From Heliocidaris tuberculata (taxonomy: Eukaryota > Echinodermata > Echinoidea > Camarodonta > Echinometridae), in NCBI GenBank assembly GCA_025618425.1, contig CM046852.1, positions 6,407,566-6,471,565 of the forward strand: 64,000 nucleotides of DNA, in the 5' to 3' direction. The notes under the pieces are model-generated. The model worked only from the letters and a program-made list of their open reading frames with translations, did no database searches and was not told the DNA's origin. The position numbers and the translations under genes are program-made. Positions 34,960 to 47,480 of this stretch are shown here, piece after piece (the stretch's first letter is position 1; every line of letters starts with the position of its first letter).

Positions 34960-35640
34960 GTACCGCCACACACTACTACAGCCTTTTTTTAGTGCCATAA
35001 CCACCCCCCCCCCCTTTCCTTCGCATCAAACATGCAACAAAAACACACCATGTGTCACCTACTGTATTGTAATCTACACAAAGCTCGTACCCAAGCATGC
35101 AGCAACAATACGATTGAACGTCCCCGATTGAACCCACGTCACTGACACAGCCACAGGAAACATCATGAAATGAAGTTGTGCAGCGCATAGTCTATGTAAT
35201 TGTAACTTTTATGAAAATCTAGTACTTACTTTATCGAATAAAACTTGTCCTAAATCCGAATGAGGTATTCTGTATTCTCTCACAACTGATGGACTTTCGC
35301 TCACAAAGCACCACATTGTGGTGAAAAATTTGATAACATATCGTCTCCCTAGCCTTTCGTTCCCATGCACAGCAGAATAATGGCATTATCCGCAGCGATA
35401 TATCACGCGCATGCAGTGCAGCATGCTGTACCATAGTGCTGTACACGGTCAACGCAAATACACTAGCAGCGCACGTACGTACCATTGCGGTGCATGGTGC
35501 ATACATTATCATCGTACATACCGTACGTCGACCGTACCATAAACCAAATACTAGTCGCATAATAGATCGCTGAACAGAAAGCAAAACGACTTTTCTGGAG
35601 TCAGGGGGAGCTAGGGGGCGTTATTCATTTTTTTCATAGA
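34960..35640. other. Intergenic, no gene recognised
   Basis: Moderately GC-balanced; a 117-codon minus-strand frame (35584-35231) has no recognised motif or splice context. Confidence 0.35.
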
Positions 35641-35701
35641 GATCCTATTATAGGATCTCTAGTATTGTTTGGGGGGGGGGGTTCATAAAGATCCTTTAAA
35701 A

Positions 35702-35756
35702 AAAAAAATCATAGAGATCCTATAATAAGTTATTATAGGATCTCTATGATTTTTTT
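35702..35756. repeat. Perfect 26-bp palindrome arms
   Basis: 35702-35727 and 35731-35756 are exact inverted copies with a 3-base loop. A second palindrome, AGAGATCCTATTATAGGATCTCT in type, lies at about 35638-35662 and shares the same core. Confidence 0.9.
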
Positions 35757-36184
35757 CCAGAGAGAATTAGAGATCCTAATTGCGTCCTCGCAAAATAGAA
35801 TATTTTTGCAAGTGCGTTGAATAAGTGCAGCTTTCATGGTACATCAAAATGCAAAGTCTTCTTATTTTAGGGAGGGGCGGGTATGTACCCCCCCCCCCCC
35901 CATTTGTACCACCAATTCAAAGGATTTATATACGAGTATTATATGTCTTGCGTTCCTGGCGCTTTTGAAAATACTTCCATTCTTACTGGCTCAGAAGTTG
36001 CATGCTCACGATGACCTGACAGTTTGCCATATGACTACCCAACTTAAGCAAAACCTCATGGCTGTGGGAATATATGGATTAAATCCACCTTACTGAACAT
36101 GCTGAAATACCCCTGAGCCATAAGCCAGTGGAGATCGTCCACACAGACCTTTTTAAAAGTTTCTTTGAAAAGTGATCTTTTCAT

Positions 36185-36770
36185 TTATTTCATTCATTTA
36201 TTCATTTATTTGTTTTGTTTAAAAAGGGTAACACTTTCAGTTACATAACTATTCTTCTAAGAGGCCCTAAATTATACATACATAAACATAAAGAACAAAC
36301 GTTGAATACATAACATAACGACAGAAAGATTTTTTTTTTTTTTTACAACACGAAATCAATATGGAAATAATATAAGACCAGCAAACTGTGCTGCCTTTCA
36401 ACATTCAAGGCAAAAAATGAAATTTTGCAAGGCAGAATCAGGAAAGTAGAATAAGTATTGGTTTACATAAATAGTCTTTTTAGAATGAGAAAGATTCAAA
36501 GGCCCTAAAATGAATTTCAAGCTTGTAAAAATAATAACCAGTACTACAAAACGAGTGAAATTATGGATACTTGACAGATCCAGTACAGATTAGCAAACGC
36601 AAGTTGGGATTGGGCATTTCTAACATAATATGGTAGCTGGTTCCAGAGGGCGACACCTTCGTGTGTGAAAAAGAAAGTTTGCCCATTTGAGTTCTGGTAC
36701 AAGGTAGGACAAATCCTAGGTTTCTATTATTGGGTTCTATGGTCATTGGCATACTGTGATCTATGATCTC
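36185..36770 (-). pseudogene. 3' end of a LINE, minus strand
   Basis: On the minus strand near 36680-36560 a frame reads TFFFTHEGVALWNQLPYYVR then NAQSQLAFANLYW, the C-terminal G-x-x-LWN-x-LP-x-x-[IV]R motif of CR1/jockey-type LINEs. The 3' end near 36185 has an AAATGAATAAATGAATGAA tail. Confidence 0.6.
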
Positions 36771-38316
36771 TACAAAAGGTTTTATTATCTGTATTTAAAA
36801 AAAAATATATCATTATTGTGCGGGTACACACAAGGAAGGTAATTGTGGAATTCAATTACAATGGTGTCATTCTCATCGCGGCAATGTGATGCAGAATCCT
36901 GAAAATATTTACAGAGTAGAAATTAACATTAAAAATACATCATTCATTATGCAAATGTCAACGAAAAAAATATGTTTAGAGTAACAAGATACAAAAACGG
37001 CACAATATTAAATCAGTAAACAAAAAACAGATCAATGTACACATATTGCACTTTTGAGGCTGGATAACAAAATAGAATAAGGTACAAAGAAGAAGTACCT
37101 GGCTGAAAAATGAAGGGAGAAGAGAGGGACGGGAGAGAGAGAGTGGGAGGAAGGGGTAAACGAGAAGAAGGAAGTGAAAAAAGAATAGAAGTACAGAGCG
37201 GGTGAAAGGGAGAGAAAGAGAGAGTTGGGGATAGGGTCATTGGGGTACATGAAATGGAAACATGAATTAGAAATTTTGATCATTTTGTTATGCAAATAAA
37301 ATGACGATAATTGAATTGATGATTACAAAAATTGCAATGACACAATAACATTTCAATATTGTAATTGTTATGTAAGATTTAGAGCTATTTACAGAGAGTA
37401 AGAAGGTAAAATACGATCGACATATAAATCATAATAAAAGATTGTACACTGAAATAATTTTTTTCAATATGAGCAATACATACACAATATCCAAGACTTA
37501 GTATAGACAGTAAAATTTTATATTCCAAACTAGGCTTTGAACATGCATTAAATAGACTGCAATATGTATAATTGGCGTCTGCCTGAAGAGGAGAGAAGAA
37601 ATACAAGAAGTAAAAGCTATTGAAAGAAGAAGAGAGTGTTAAATAAAGAGTGGTAGAGAGAAAAGGACAAGAGAGTGAGGTGGAGAGAAGGGGGAATGGG
37701 GAATTTCAGTGTCTACCTATAGCTTGTGGCAAAATGTTCCTACTCCGAGTCTCCAGATTCGTTTACCCCTATACCCGTGCTATATTGAGGTCTATCTACT
37801 GCTTTAACCTGTTATCTGGGTTCATTTGGATCTATAAGGGTTCACAAGTAGTTATCTCATGTATTTTTAGAGGATTATGGTATGGTGAATTAACCCTCTG
37901 GTATAATTTCTTTATTTTGCAATATGTGTCGTGCTTGTCACATTATCTGTGTTGGCATGAATTGTCCAATAACATGTTTTTTAAAAAGATGTATAGAATA
38001 TTGGGGAATGTAACAAAAAGAAATTACTAAACATGATTTTCGTCAGATCTGATGGATGGATAGTAAGGGGAAACGGCAAAGAGAAAAGCTGGTATGGAGG
38101 TATATGCTTCATAAAGATATTAGAAAAGTTCTCAAACGCAATAATAATTAAGATTAAAAATTTGATCCTGAAAATGATCAGGAAAAAAACTACAAGATAT
38201 GAGGATATGTCCTGACAACTCGTACTTATAACGTTTGACGTTACCTGATTATAGTGTTCATAATGATGTACCCAGTTTGCAAATATTTTTGAATGAGAGT
38301 AAAATGCATCTCTTAT
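36771..38316. other. Intergenic, no gene seen
   Basis: AT-rich, with a GA-rich stretch (37090-37230). No exon or element boundaries recognised. Confidence 0.4.
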
Positions 38317-38729
38317 TTAAAGGGATTCGGTAACTTTGTGGAGGCTTGATTTAATAAATTGTTGAATTTTGATATCTGTCTTGTATAATGATGTTCAAAA
38401 GGATAAATAAATAGCCAGGCATAGAAAGGTTTTCAAATATATAGTGCCATTATTAAGATATCTATGACTGAATGCTCCCATTTTACGAAAGCGTATGGCC
38501 ATACGCTTTAGTCTAACACTGAGTCTATGGGGGAAAATGAGTCTGGCATTTCCGGTCACTTGCATAATTATGTTTACTTTTGTGAAGCACATGATGATTT
38601 TGAAGTGCTTCCCCCCCCCCCCCCCTCCCCTGGGCTTCATTTTTACACCATATTACATACACTGATAGCATGTAAGGCCAGGCAGCTCAGATTTTCAAGC
38701 CTCTATATACAAAGTTACCAATTACTCAA
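38317..38729. mobile_element. TTAA-flanked MITE, family B, uninterrupted copy
   Basis: TTAA-AGGGATTCGGTAACTTTGT ... ACAAAGTTACCAATTACT-TCAA. The right TTAA has mutated. It serves as the empty-site reference for the insertion at 27502. Confidence 0.75.
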
Positions 38730-40419
38730 CCTCCTTCAGAGTATCTCATATGGGCGATTGAAACATATGAGGAAAAAAACAAAAAATACTTTTAAAAAGT
38801 TTTAATATAAAGTTTATGTAAGTTTTCATATGCACTGCATATCTTAAGACCACAGTATAATGCTATGTGTAAAATTGCAGAAATGGAGGAGACCTATTTC
38901 TACTTTTTAACACAAAATACGCCAAAAAAGTAATTCTGTTACTCAAATTGCTTGAGCCTTCGTTGTTCAAACATCTTTTTAGGGTTATGTGTTGGTGGTA
39001 GGTCCAATGTTTAAAATTAAGAATTCTAACCGAGTAAAAGATATCTAAAGTGGAGCAATTGTCGTCTGATGTGTCGTGCAACCAAACTTCAGTTTACCAT
39101 GCAGTATTGTTTTAATATTCGCAAAAATTAAACGTTGGAAAGTTGAAATCCGGGCAAAAGGTGTAACTACCCTTAGCAAAATGGGTTAAATGTCGTTTTT
39201 CCGAAGGTTCGTATTTCCGAAGGTTCATAATTCCGATAGGTTCATTACTCCGAAGGTCCGTAATTCCGAAGGTTCGTTTTTCCGAAAATGAAAGAGGGTT
39301 CATAATTCCGAAGGTTCGTATTTCCGCCGAAAATGAAATAGGGTTCGTAATTCCGAAAATGAAATAGGGTTCATAATTCCGAAAATGAAATAAGGTAACT
39401 AAAAAGGAGGGGGGTACCGAAACGTTTGTGCACCCCCCCCCCCCCCCCCCCCTCTCTTTACCAAGGGTCCCAAAAAAGGGAGAGAGATAAAAGAAAAAAA
39501 GAAATCTATTACTGAACAAGAACAAGTGAATTATCTGGCGGCCGCCGGATAATTCTATCTTTCCTTATGTTATTCTTTGTTTTTCCTTCTACTATCTTCT
39601 TCTCTTTCTATCTTTTCTTATGTTATTCTTTGTTTATATCCTTCTTTCATTTCCTCATTTCATCTACAAGATAACATTATAGGTGAGCGGCGAGAGGCCC
39701 AAAAGTGGCTTATTTCTTGACTTTAATGCCCCCACCTGGATTAAAGCTACAACATACCTCATTTTAAAGGAAATCTTCGGAATTTTTTGAAAATGAGGGT
39801 AAAAATTGACACATCTTGTAGCATCACCATGGAAACCGGCTTTGAATTTGGCCACGCCCACTTTCGTGACAAATCGCATAAGTCATCAATACGAGTTATT
39901 TGCTTGTTTATTAAAGTGAATTAGATATTTATATATCTTTTACAGGGATAAACTGCTATTATTGGAAAGAATAAATGCTGCCTAATATGTAAGTAGGAAA
40001 ATGATATACACATTCTTCCGAAATTGTTGCCTAGAAACGTATTTTTCCATAGGAACCATTTCTTCCCTTGTACAAATCTGTGAATGTTCAATTAGAAACA
40101 CAATTTTTAAGTTTTTAACTATATGAAATGAAAGTAAGTAAGTTATATCAGTGAAATAGTGCTGATTCTGATTGAAAAGTAATAATAAAGAAGAAAAAAA
40201 AACCATAACAACAATGATTATTATGTAAACATTTGTAAAACTACGCCTGACCAAACCTTTCACATCAGGCCAAAATGCTGTTTTCTGCCAAATTTAACTG
40301 AATCCTATTAGATAACTCTTCCATTATTTTGTGTGTGTGAAAAATGGTACAGAACATTATTAAGAGTAATAGGATAACATATTTCACCTTTAATCTCAAA
40401 TAGTGCAGCAAATATTGAA

Positions 40420-41560
40420 TATTTTGATTATCCATGAAGACCATTCTGTTGCCTAGCAACAGCATTTTCCCTAGCAACGACTGTTTTTCAATCATATTTA
40501 AAGCTTTTAACTTGTAGGAACTCGTGTTTATGAACAGTATGTGCTTTGTTATGTTACCTCAAAGACTTAACTAATCAAATATCCACCTATCTGATGAGAA
40601 TTACTATTTTTAAAATGAATTACAAGGAATATCCTTAGCAACAAGACTATCAATGTGCAGGAACATGTGTAAAATCATGTAGATTACAGTACATTACCAG
40701 AAAATCTTGGGGTTTTAAATTAATGTTCATTCTTGTTTGCTCCACATCTCAGTCATTGTTAGAGGTACATGTATAGACTTTGAAGTTAGTATGGCCTAAA
40801 GTACAACACATATTTAATATTTTCATTATCCATGGAGATCATTCTGTTGCTTAGCAACAACCTTTTCCCTAGCAACCACTCTTTTTAATCATTTTTAGAG
40901 CTTTTAACCTGTAGGAACTCCTATTTATGCATAGTACGTGCTTTGCTATTTTACCTCAAAGACTTAACTTGGAAAATAACCATCTATCAGATGAGAATTC
41001 CTCCTTTTTAACATGAATTACAAGGAATATCCATAGCAATAAAAACATTAATGTTCAGGAACTTAAATAAAATCATGTATATTACACGAAAATCTTAGGT
41101 TTTTAATGTTCAGTCTTGTTCTCTTGACATTTTAGGCACCGTTTAAGGTATGGAGTTTAAACTTAATATAAACGTTGACCTCTAGTCAACTCAAATTTAA
41201 TGTTTTGATTATCAATGGAGACTATTCTGCTGCATAGCAACGTCATTTACCCTAGCAACCACAATTTTTGTTCAATCATATTTTGAGCTTTTAACTGGTT
41301 GGAACTCATGTTTGTGTCTTGCATGGTACCTTCTCTAGTCAAGTAACCACTAATTTGATTAGAATTACTTTTTTAATGAATCGTCAAGAATATCCTTAGC
41401 ATTCAATAGCATCAATGTTCAGGAACACAGATAAAATCATGTGTATTTCAAGTAATTCTGAGGCTTTTAATGTTTAGTGTTGTTCACTCAAGCACAGTTA
41501 TGAATCAGCTATAGACTTTAACATTAAACCTGGTATAAACATTGAGCTGCGTGATACAAA
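40420..41560. repeat. About 390-bp tandem units with X-box-like motifs
   Basis: Three units, each with ATTATCCATGGAGA-CATTCTG and TAGCAAC...CCCTAGCAACCAC followed by AGCTTTTAAC-TGTAGGAACTC, start near 40420, 40820 and 41200. Inverted counterparts lie at about 48060-48130 and 48470-48540. Confidence 0.75.
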
Positions 41561-42726
41561 TATCATCAATTAACATTATGAAACATCTTATGTTTTGTAT
41601 AAGAATATGAATGATCAATAGTTATATGAGTCAAATTATCTCTGATTTTAGTCTTTTTATCGCGATATCTCAAGCACCATTTTGGGTATGTCTTGGACTT
41701 CAAAGAAACATCCTCATAGGGTCATAGGGAGCTGAATTGATCAAACTGATGAAAAGATTAAACATGACAGAGGTCAATTTCATATGAAAATCTAAGATAT
41801 TGTTCTCGTTATTCAATTATTCCGTAAACTTATCAATTTCTTTTATATAACACCCTTTTCGTAGAGATTCAAAAGCTTGGAGTCTTAAAATAATCTTAAT
41901 TTCTAGTTATGCAATTTCATTGAGAAAGAAATTGCCTAGAAGTTATTCTGAATGATGGACTCTTTAGTAAATAGGAACCCTTGCGCATCATGAGATCTGG
42001 AATCGCTAGAATTTTAGAAATTGACTTAATGTGCTGAAAATCACCAAAAATTCCAAGTGTATGGACACATAATAATGAGGGGCGCGGGCGTCATGGGGGC
42101 ACAAGAAATAATAGATAAAAACAGAGAACGAGGCCATATAATGAGGGGAGGGTATGGGAGGAGTTGCATAATCTTCTTTCCATGATGTCTTTCCTCTTTC
42201 CCTTTCTTTCTCTCACTTTCCCTCCTCTCCCCCCCCCCCCCCCCCCATCTCCATTGGTACATGTATATAGTCCTCTGAATATGGTCTACTTTTCATGAAA
42301 TTATACATGCATACACTTCAAGAGAGGTAATACAACCATGTACGAATTGGCATGCGGTTACATTTTTACAAACAAAAACAATTTTGGCTGGGCTGATAAT
42401 ATATTTTCCCGCTCTGAAAGGTAAATTGTGTTCTGGCAGTGACAGAAAATGACATTTCATAAGCTCATACAAAACTTACCCTAAATATTCCACATATGAA
42501 TTTGGTAGAGAATGTAAAAAAGCTGAGTAATGAGCTTAGAAGACAAGAAAATATAGCAAGTCGTCCTGACTACTTGTCAAGCAATAAGTATTGTGCTTTT
42601 GGTAAATGATATTTCCAGCAATTTTCCTTTAGTGTGTTTACAATTTGCTAATCTATACCACCAATCTCTAGCACAAAAAACATTTCAGAATTCCCTTAAG
42701 CCAATTTTTCTCAATAATGTAGTACC

Positions 42727-43174
42727 CAGTGTTTGGTACCTCGAGATCGATCTTGATCTCGAGACCAGTCTCGAGATCGGCATCATTAACCTCGATCTTG
42801 TTCTTGATCTCGAAGGTGTTGGTCTCGATCTTGATCTTGATCTCGGAGCTTCTGTTCTCATAATTTTCGTTCGAGATCGCTCGAGATCAACATTGTTATT
42901 ACGTAAATTATCAAACGAAAAAGCTTTTAAAATCGTTCACCAATAGGCAAAAACACGACTCAGTATTAGTTACCACGAGATCGATCTTGATCTCGAGACC
43001 AGTCTCGAGATCGGCATCAGTAACCTCGATCTTGATCTTGATCTCGGACATATCTGATCTTGATCTCAGATGTTCTAATCTCGATCTTGAGTTGCGGATC
43101 TTGATCTGATCTCGGACTGTCTGATCTTGATCTTGATCTTGATCTCGGACCCTCTGGTCTTAGACCCAACACTG
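42727..43174. mobile_element. 448-bp hAT-like MITE built of GATCTTGATCTCGAG repeats
   Basis: Ends CAGTGTTTGG and CCAACACTG; GTAGTACC (8 bp) is duplicated at 42719-42726 and 43175-43182. The interior is two direct copies of an ATCTTGATCTCGAGACC-rich block. Confidence 0.85.
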
Positions 43175-43379
43175 GTAGTACCATTACTAGAAGTCTTCAT
43201 GTAACTTTAAAGCTAAAGTGGGCTAAGCAATATACAGTCAAGATGTGGGAAAACAGCTTAGAAATGATAGATGATACTTTTGTTCATGTTAAAATAATCA
43301 TATATAATCATTGCAAGACCAACAGATTGTGTGTTTCATGAACAACTATAATGATACATGTATCTATTGAGAAATGACC

Positions 43380-46300
43380 CATCTCAAGACGTTGAATTGT
43401 ACTATCGACTGGGAAAGATTCACTAATGAACCTATCTGGATGGATAGTAGCTGGATTATCAGTTTATTCTGTCTCATATCTTTAATGGCATTTGATGAGC
43501 ATTGGTTTCATCCACCGACTCTCATTTTCTTTCATTGGCTGTCTTGGTCGAAGAAAGAATTCACTTGATCGGGCAACCAGCCCAGGCTATCATTGGACAC
43601 TAGAAATCCAGGAACTGAGTAGGTGGTTGGGCTGCAGCTGTGTCGATCGATGCTCTCTCATAGCTGTCAATGAAGGCCGTATACATGGTATAGGTGTGTA
43701 CCTGAAATCTCAGTGTGGCATTTCCCACCAATGGGACATGACAGCAGGGTGGTTCAAGCTCCTTTAGATGCACCTGGGTCATTCTGAGAGCATTTTATGT
43801 GACTCTATCGTGTAAGCATATCAACGAGGTGGATCGGTCCAAGGAGGTAGTAGGCAAGCTTGCCTAATATAACTCCTCTATTGGTCAGAGCTCAGGTAGA
43901 ACAGTAGATGTTTGACATGACGGTGATAGTGTCCATCTGGTTTCTTAAATTCAGGACAGAGGTATGGACTCAGTTCAGATTATCAAAGGCTTCTCCGGTG
44001 CAGCTTCTATATTATCTCCGAAGTGTATGGATTACATTTTTTATCCTAGCTGTGAATTTTTGTTGTTGCCAAGTGATACAATTAACGTGATGATATTGCC
44101 TATGCACTTCAATTTTTTGTTTTATATCAATGGTCATGACTGCATAGTGTGATGCGAAGTTTGATGTTGGCTGGAGATGGACTTGGGTCTATTTTTTAGG
44201 CTAATAGTGATGCCAAATATCTTTGTTGCCTCTTTAAATTTTGTCAGTAATTACTAGGAGGTGCTCCCCTGTATCCCAAGTGGTCAGTCTTTTGTGGCCT
44301 AATTTCAATTGGTTGTCATTTTTGCAGACAAGACGTCGCAGATCTAACAGAGATCCATGTAGATAGACCAGGTTGAAGAGAATAAGTGCAAGCACAAGAT
44401 CTTGCTCTACACCATCCGTTATTACAAACCTTGTCACAATCTTATGTGTTCAGTTTAGAGGACTTAATCTGTAATGTCATTTATTACATAAATGAAGTGA
44501 AATATTATACTTTGGAGGGTAGCCAGTTTATGGGGATAGTATGTTAACTTTCTTAAGGCAATGAACATAGCATAGAGGTGTTTGTTTTCCTTGATGCATT
44601 TCTCTCGCTCTGCACTCTTAAAATGTTGGGTAAATTTAGTTGGGTAACTGCTGGTTGGTTAAAAATATTCCCAATTCTGGGCTATTATTAACCAACTGGA
44701 CACTCGAGTGGTGTAACCAATATTGGTCAATACTTTTTACCTAAATATTGGGCATATATTTACCAACAGTATTTGGTAATTATGGGTTGGGTACTTGTTG
44801 CCCTGTAGTTGTGTAATTTTGTCACATTTCCTTTGCCAGTTGGGTAAATTTTGTTGGGTAACTGATGGTTGGTTAGAAATTCGCTTTTGCCCAACTTGTG
44901 GTAAATATTTTTACCCAATATTGGGGAAAACACTTATATGAATATTCATGAATTTTTAGTAGCGTATGGTTTGGGGTGGCCCGATTTACTAACTGTCACC
45001 GAATGCATAAAAAAATATAAGGGGTATATAAGAGCTTGCACTAGTTTGCACTAACTGGATAGGATAGGACTAGGATAGGATAGGTTAAGATGTAGGATAG
45101 GATAGCTTAAAATAGGATAGGTTAGGATTGATTAGGTTAAGACCCAGAAGGACGTAACAAGCAGATTTCATTTTTTTTTTACCTAGGTTGGAGGAAAAAG
45201 GAAACAATAAATTGGGCAGCTGAATTTGCCCAACCACATGATATTTGTTACCAAACAGCTGAACAAATAGAGGGTTGGGCAATCCTATTGGGTAAGATTG
45301 GTTGGGCAATAATTACCCAACTGAGAATATAACCAACAGTTGGGCAATTGTAGAGTTGGGTAAAATCTAATGGGTCACCAACTGATGGGCAATTTAATTT
45401 GCCCAACAACATAGTAAATGGATTGCCCAACTGATGTTGGGCAAATTTTAACCAAAAGTTGTGTGGACAGTATGTTGCCCAGTGTTGGTTAAAAATTGGG
45501 CATTTTTTTGCCCAACTTTTTTAAGAGTGTGCTTCATTTTAAAGATCATTCAGATTCTGATCAGGTAACATGAATACATTGAAATCATGACTCTTCACTT
45601 CTTCTTTCATATGACAAGAAACTGATATCATCATGGTCATTGTAGACAGTCATGTATAGCTGGGTCTGAGGCTTAATTGATTTTTACTTGTGGAAAAGCA
45701 TCAATCAGGGAGTACAGTCTTAGATGATGTTCTGGATAGGGTACCAACAGTTTGATAGAGAGTTGTCTCTTCATTCCTTTAGACGAGGCATCTGCCCCAA
45801 AATTGCCCCAAGATTGAAGATCTGCAAGGGTATCCACAGTCCACGATGATGGACACGCGGTATCTAACCAGTCTGTTCAGATCCTTGTGTATAGAGTTCT
45901 TGGTTGACTTAACTTGACAACAGTTTTATCAGTACTAGATCTTTAGACTTGAACTACACTGCAAGAATTCCATCGCTGTTTGGTGGTGTCCCATATCTCT
46001 ATTGATTATAGTTCATCCAATGACTGATGGAGATGCAATGTAAGTTCATCACCCACTTGCTGTTGGGGGATCTTGTGGTGAATATTTTAGTCGATGAATG
46101 ATTAGCAGTGGAAAAGGTCAATAAAATGTCCTTCATCTGCTCTTATTAATTTCCTGTCCTTGATGAACTTGTTAATGTCTCCAAGAAGTAATATGCCATA
46201 CAAGATTTTGAAGAACCATTGACCTAGATAGCTGACCTGAAAAACATTATATTATTGTACTGGAGTTTGTTTGTGTCTGCATAATGCTGCACCTCCTCAG

Positions 46301-46830
46301 CCTTTTTCCCAATGCCGTCCATCCATTTTTCATTGGCTGGGGACTGGTAGCATCCAGGTTTCTTATTAAGCAGAACGAGGTCCATAACCTACTTGACTCT
46401 AATCAATACGTAATTTCCTCTTACAGATTTCACAAAAGTCTGTTTGAAATGGCCCCCCTTGTAATTGTCCATGAGACAGGATTTCCGTGTCAACTGTTTC
46501 AACTGGTAGTGGAAGGATTGGTCTTTGAGTCTGTTGATATCAAAGGTAGTTTGAATTTGGCTTTTTGCAGAGTTGGGAATTAGTGTGGGACAAATACCTG
46601 ATACGAAACATTAACATCCACAAGCCAGAGATGGTTATTAGACTTTCAAGATATGTACTTAACCGGTACCAAAACACCTCATGTGTTTCGGATAACATCT
46701 GGCAACTGGCATCTGGCAACCATGCGCTGTCCGTCGAACATACGATAGCAAGCCATGATGCACAAGATCCACAACGACCTTGTAGCTTTTAATGGCCGCA
46801 CAGTACATCGCAGCAGTTTCCACAAGACAT
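43380..46830 (-). pseudogene. Decayed LINE (RTE-like/endonuclease-RT type), split by a MITE
   Basis: On the minus strand 46340-46260 reads KWMDGIGKKAEEVQHYADTN, matching the [WK]W-x-x-KAEE[IV]Q-x-[YF]AD-x-N linker between endonuclease and RT in a common LINE family. Further left, 44437-44234 reads ITDGVEQDLVLALILFNLV then HGSLLDLRRLVCK, a degraded form of the RT motif NGV-x-QG-x-VLAP-x-LF and its DGSLF-x-LRRL follow-up. Stops and shifts are frequent, so it is inactive. Outer limits are approximate. The MITE at 44613-45529 separates the two recognisable parts. Confidence 0.6.
44613..45529. mobile_element. 917-bp inverted-repeat element with internal TTGGGYAA repeats
   Basis: CACTCTTAAAA and TTTTAAGAGTG are the ends; TG flanks both sides. 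The body consists of diverged TTGGGTAA and GTTGGGCAA phrases in both orientations. Confidence 0.75.
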
Positions 46831-46952
46831 ACCAGGTACCCCACTCAAGGGCCGACTGCTTCCCGAAACAGTGAGGACAGGGAACAACCTGCCATTAGAA
46901 ACAGTGAAGAAGAATAAAGGGAAAGAGGACGAGGAGGACAAGGGGGAAGGAA

Positions 46953-46996
46953 GATGAAGAGGAGGAGGAGGAGGAGGAGGAGGAGGAGGAAGAGGG
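46953..46996. repeat. (GGA)n microsatellite
   Basis: GAGGAGGAGG run; it generates false Arg-rich and Leu-rich frames on the two strands. Confidence 0.9.
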
Positions 46997-47224
46997 GCTC
47001 TTTTCTGATAGAGTCTATTGTGGATTGGTTGATCACTGGTATAACATTCCAGTTCAGTAGTTGTTTTAAGAGACTGAATTGCATACCCAACACCTACATG
47101 TACATCTGTTCACCTAGTCTCACAGTTCTGCTTAGAGAGAATCATAGCTTGCCAGCATCTTTGATACCAGAACTGATTTTTCAGCTGCAGTTCACGAGAC
47201 TTCCTTCTAGACTGATAGGAGGAG

Positions 47225-47480
47225 GAGGCGAGTTGGTTCAGTCGGTAAAGCGTCTGCTTGTCGAACCAAAGATCGTGGGTTCGTTGTGTGTTAACATTCT
47301 CCTCCCTTGTTTCATAGACGCAGGCTGTGTTACAGTGGAAAACACTTCATCCCTCGGATAGGACGCTAACTGGAGGCCCCGTGTAGAAGACAGTCACCAC
47401 CTTTGCACGTTAAGAACCCACTGCACTATTCGAATAAGAGTAGGGGAAAACCCCGGTGTAGTGGTACACCTGCACATCCA
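47225..47480 (+). repeat. tRNA-derived SINE
   Basis: A-box-like AGTTGGTTCAGTCGGTAAAG and B-box-like GTGGGTTCGTTG head a body with CTCGGATAGGACGCTAACTG and GGAGGCCCCGTGT, the same central motif type as at 31960. Confidence 0.65.

Noticed and set aside
35231..35584. 117-codon minus-strand frame
   Set aside because: No recognisable motif, no splice context and no supporting neighbour; compatible with chance.
42593..42946. 117-codon frame with Leu-Asp repeats
   Set aside because: A translation of the GATCTTGATCTCGAG repeats of a hAT MITE.
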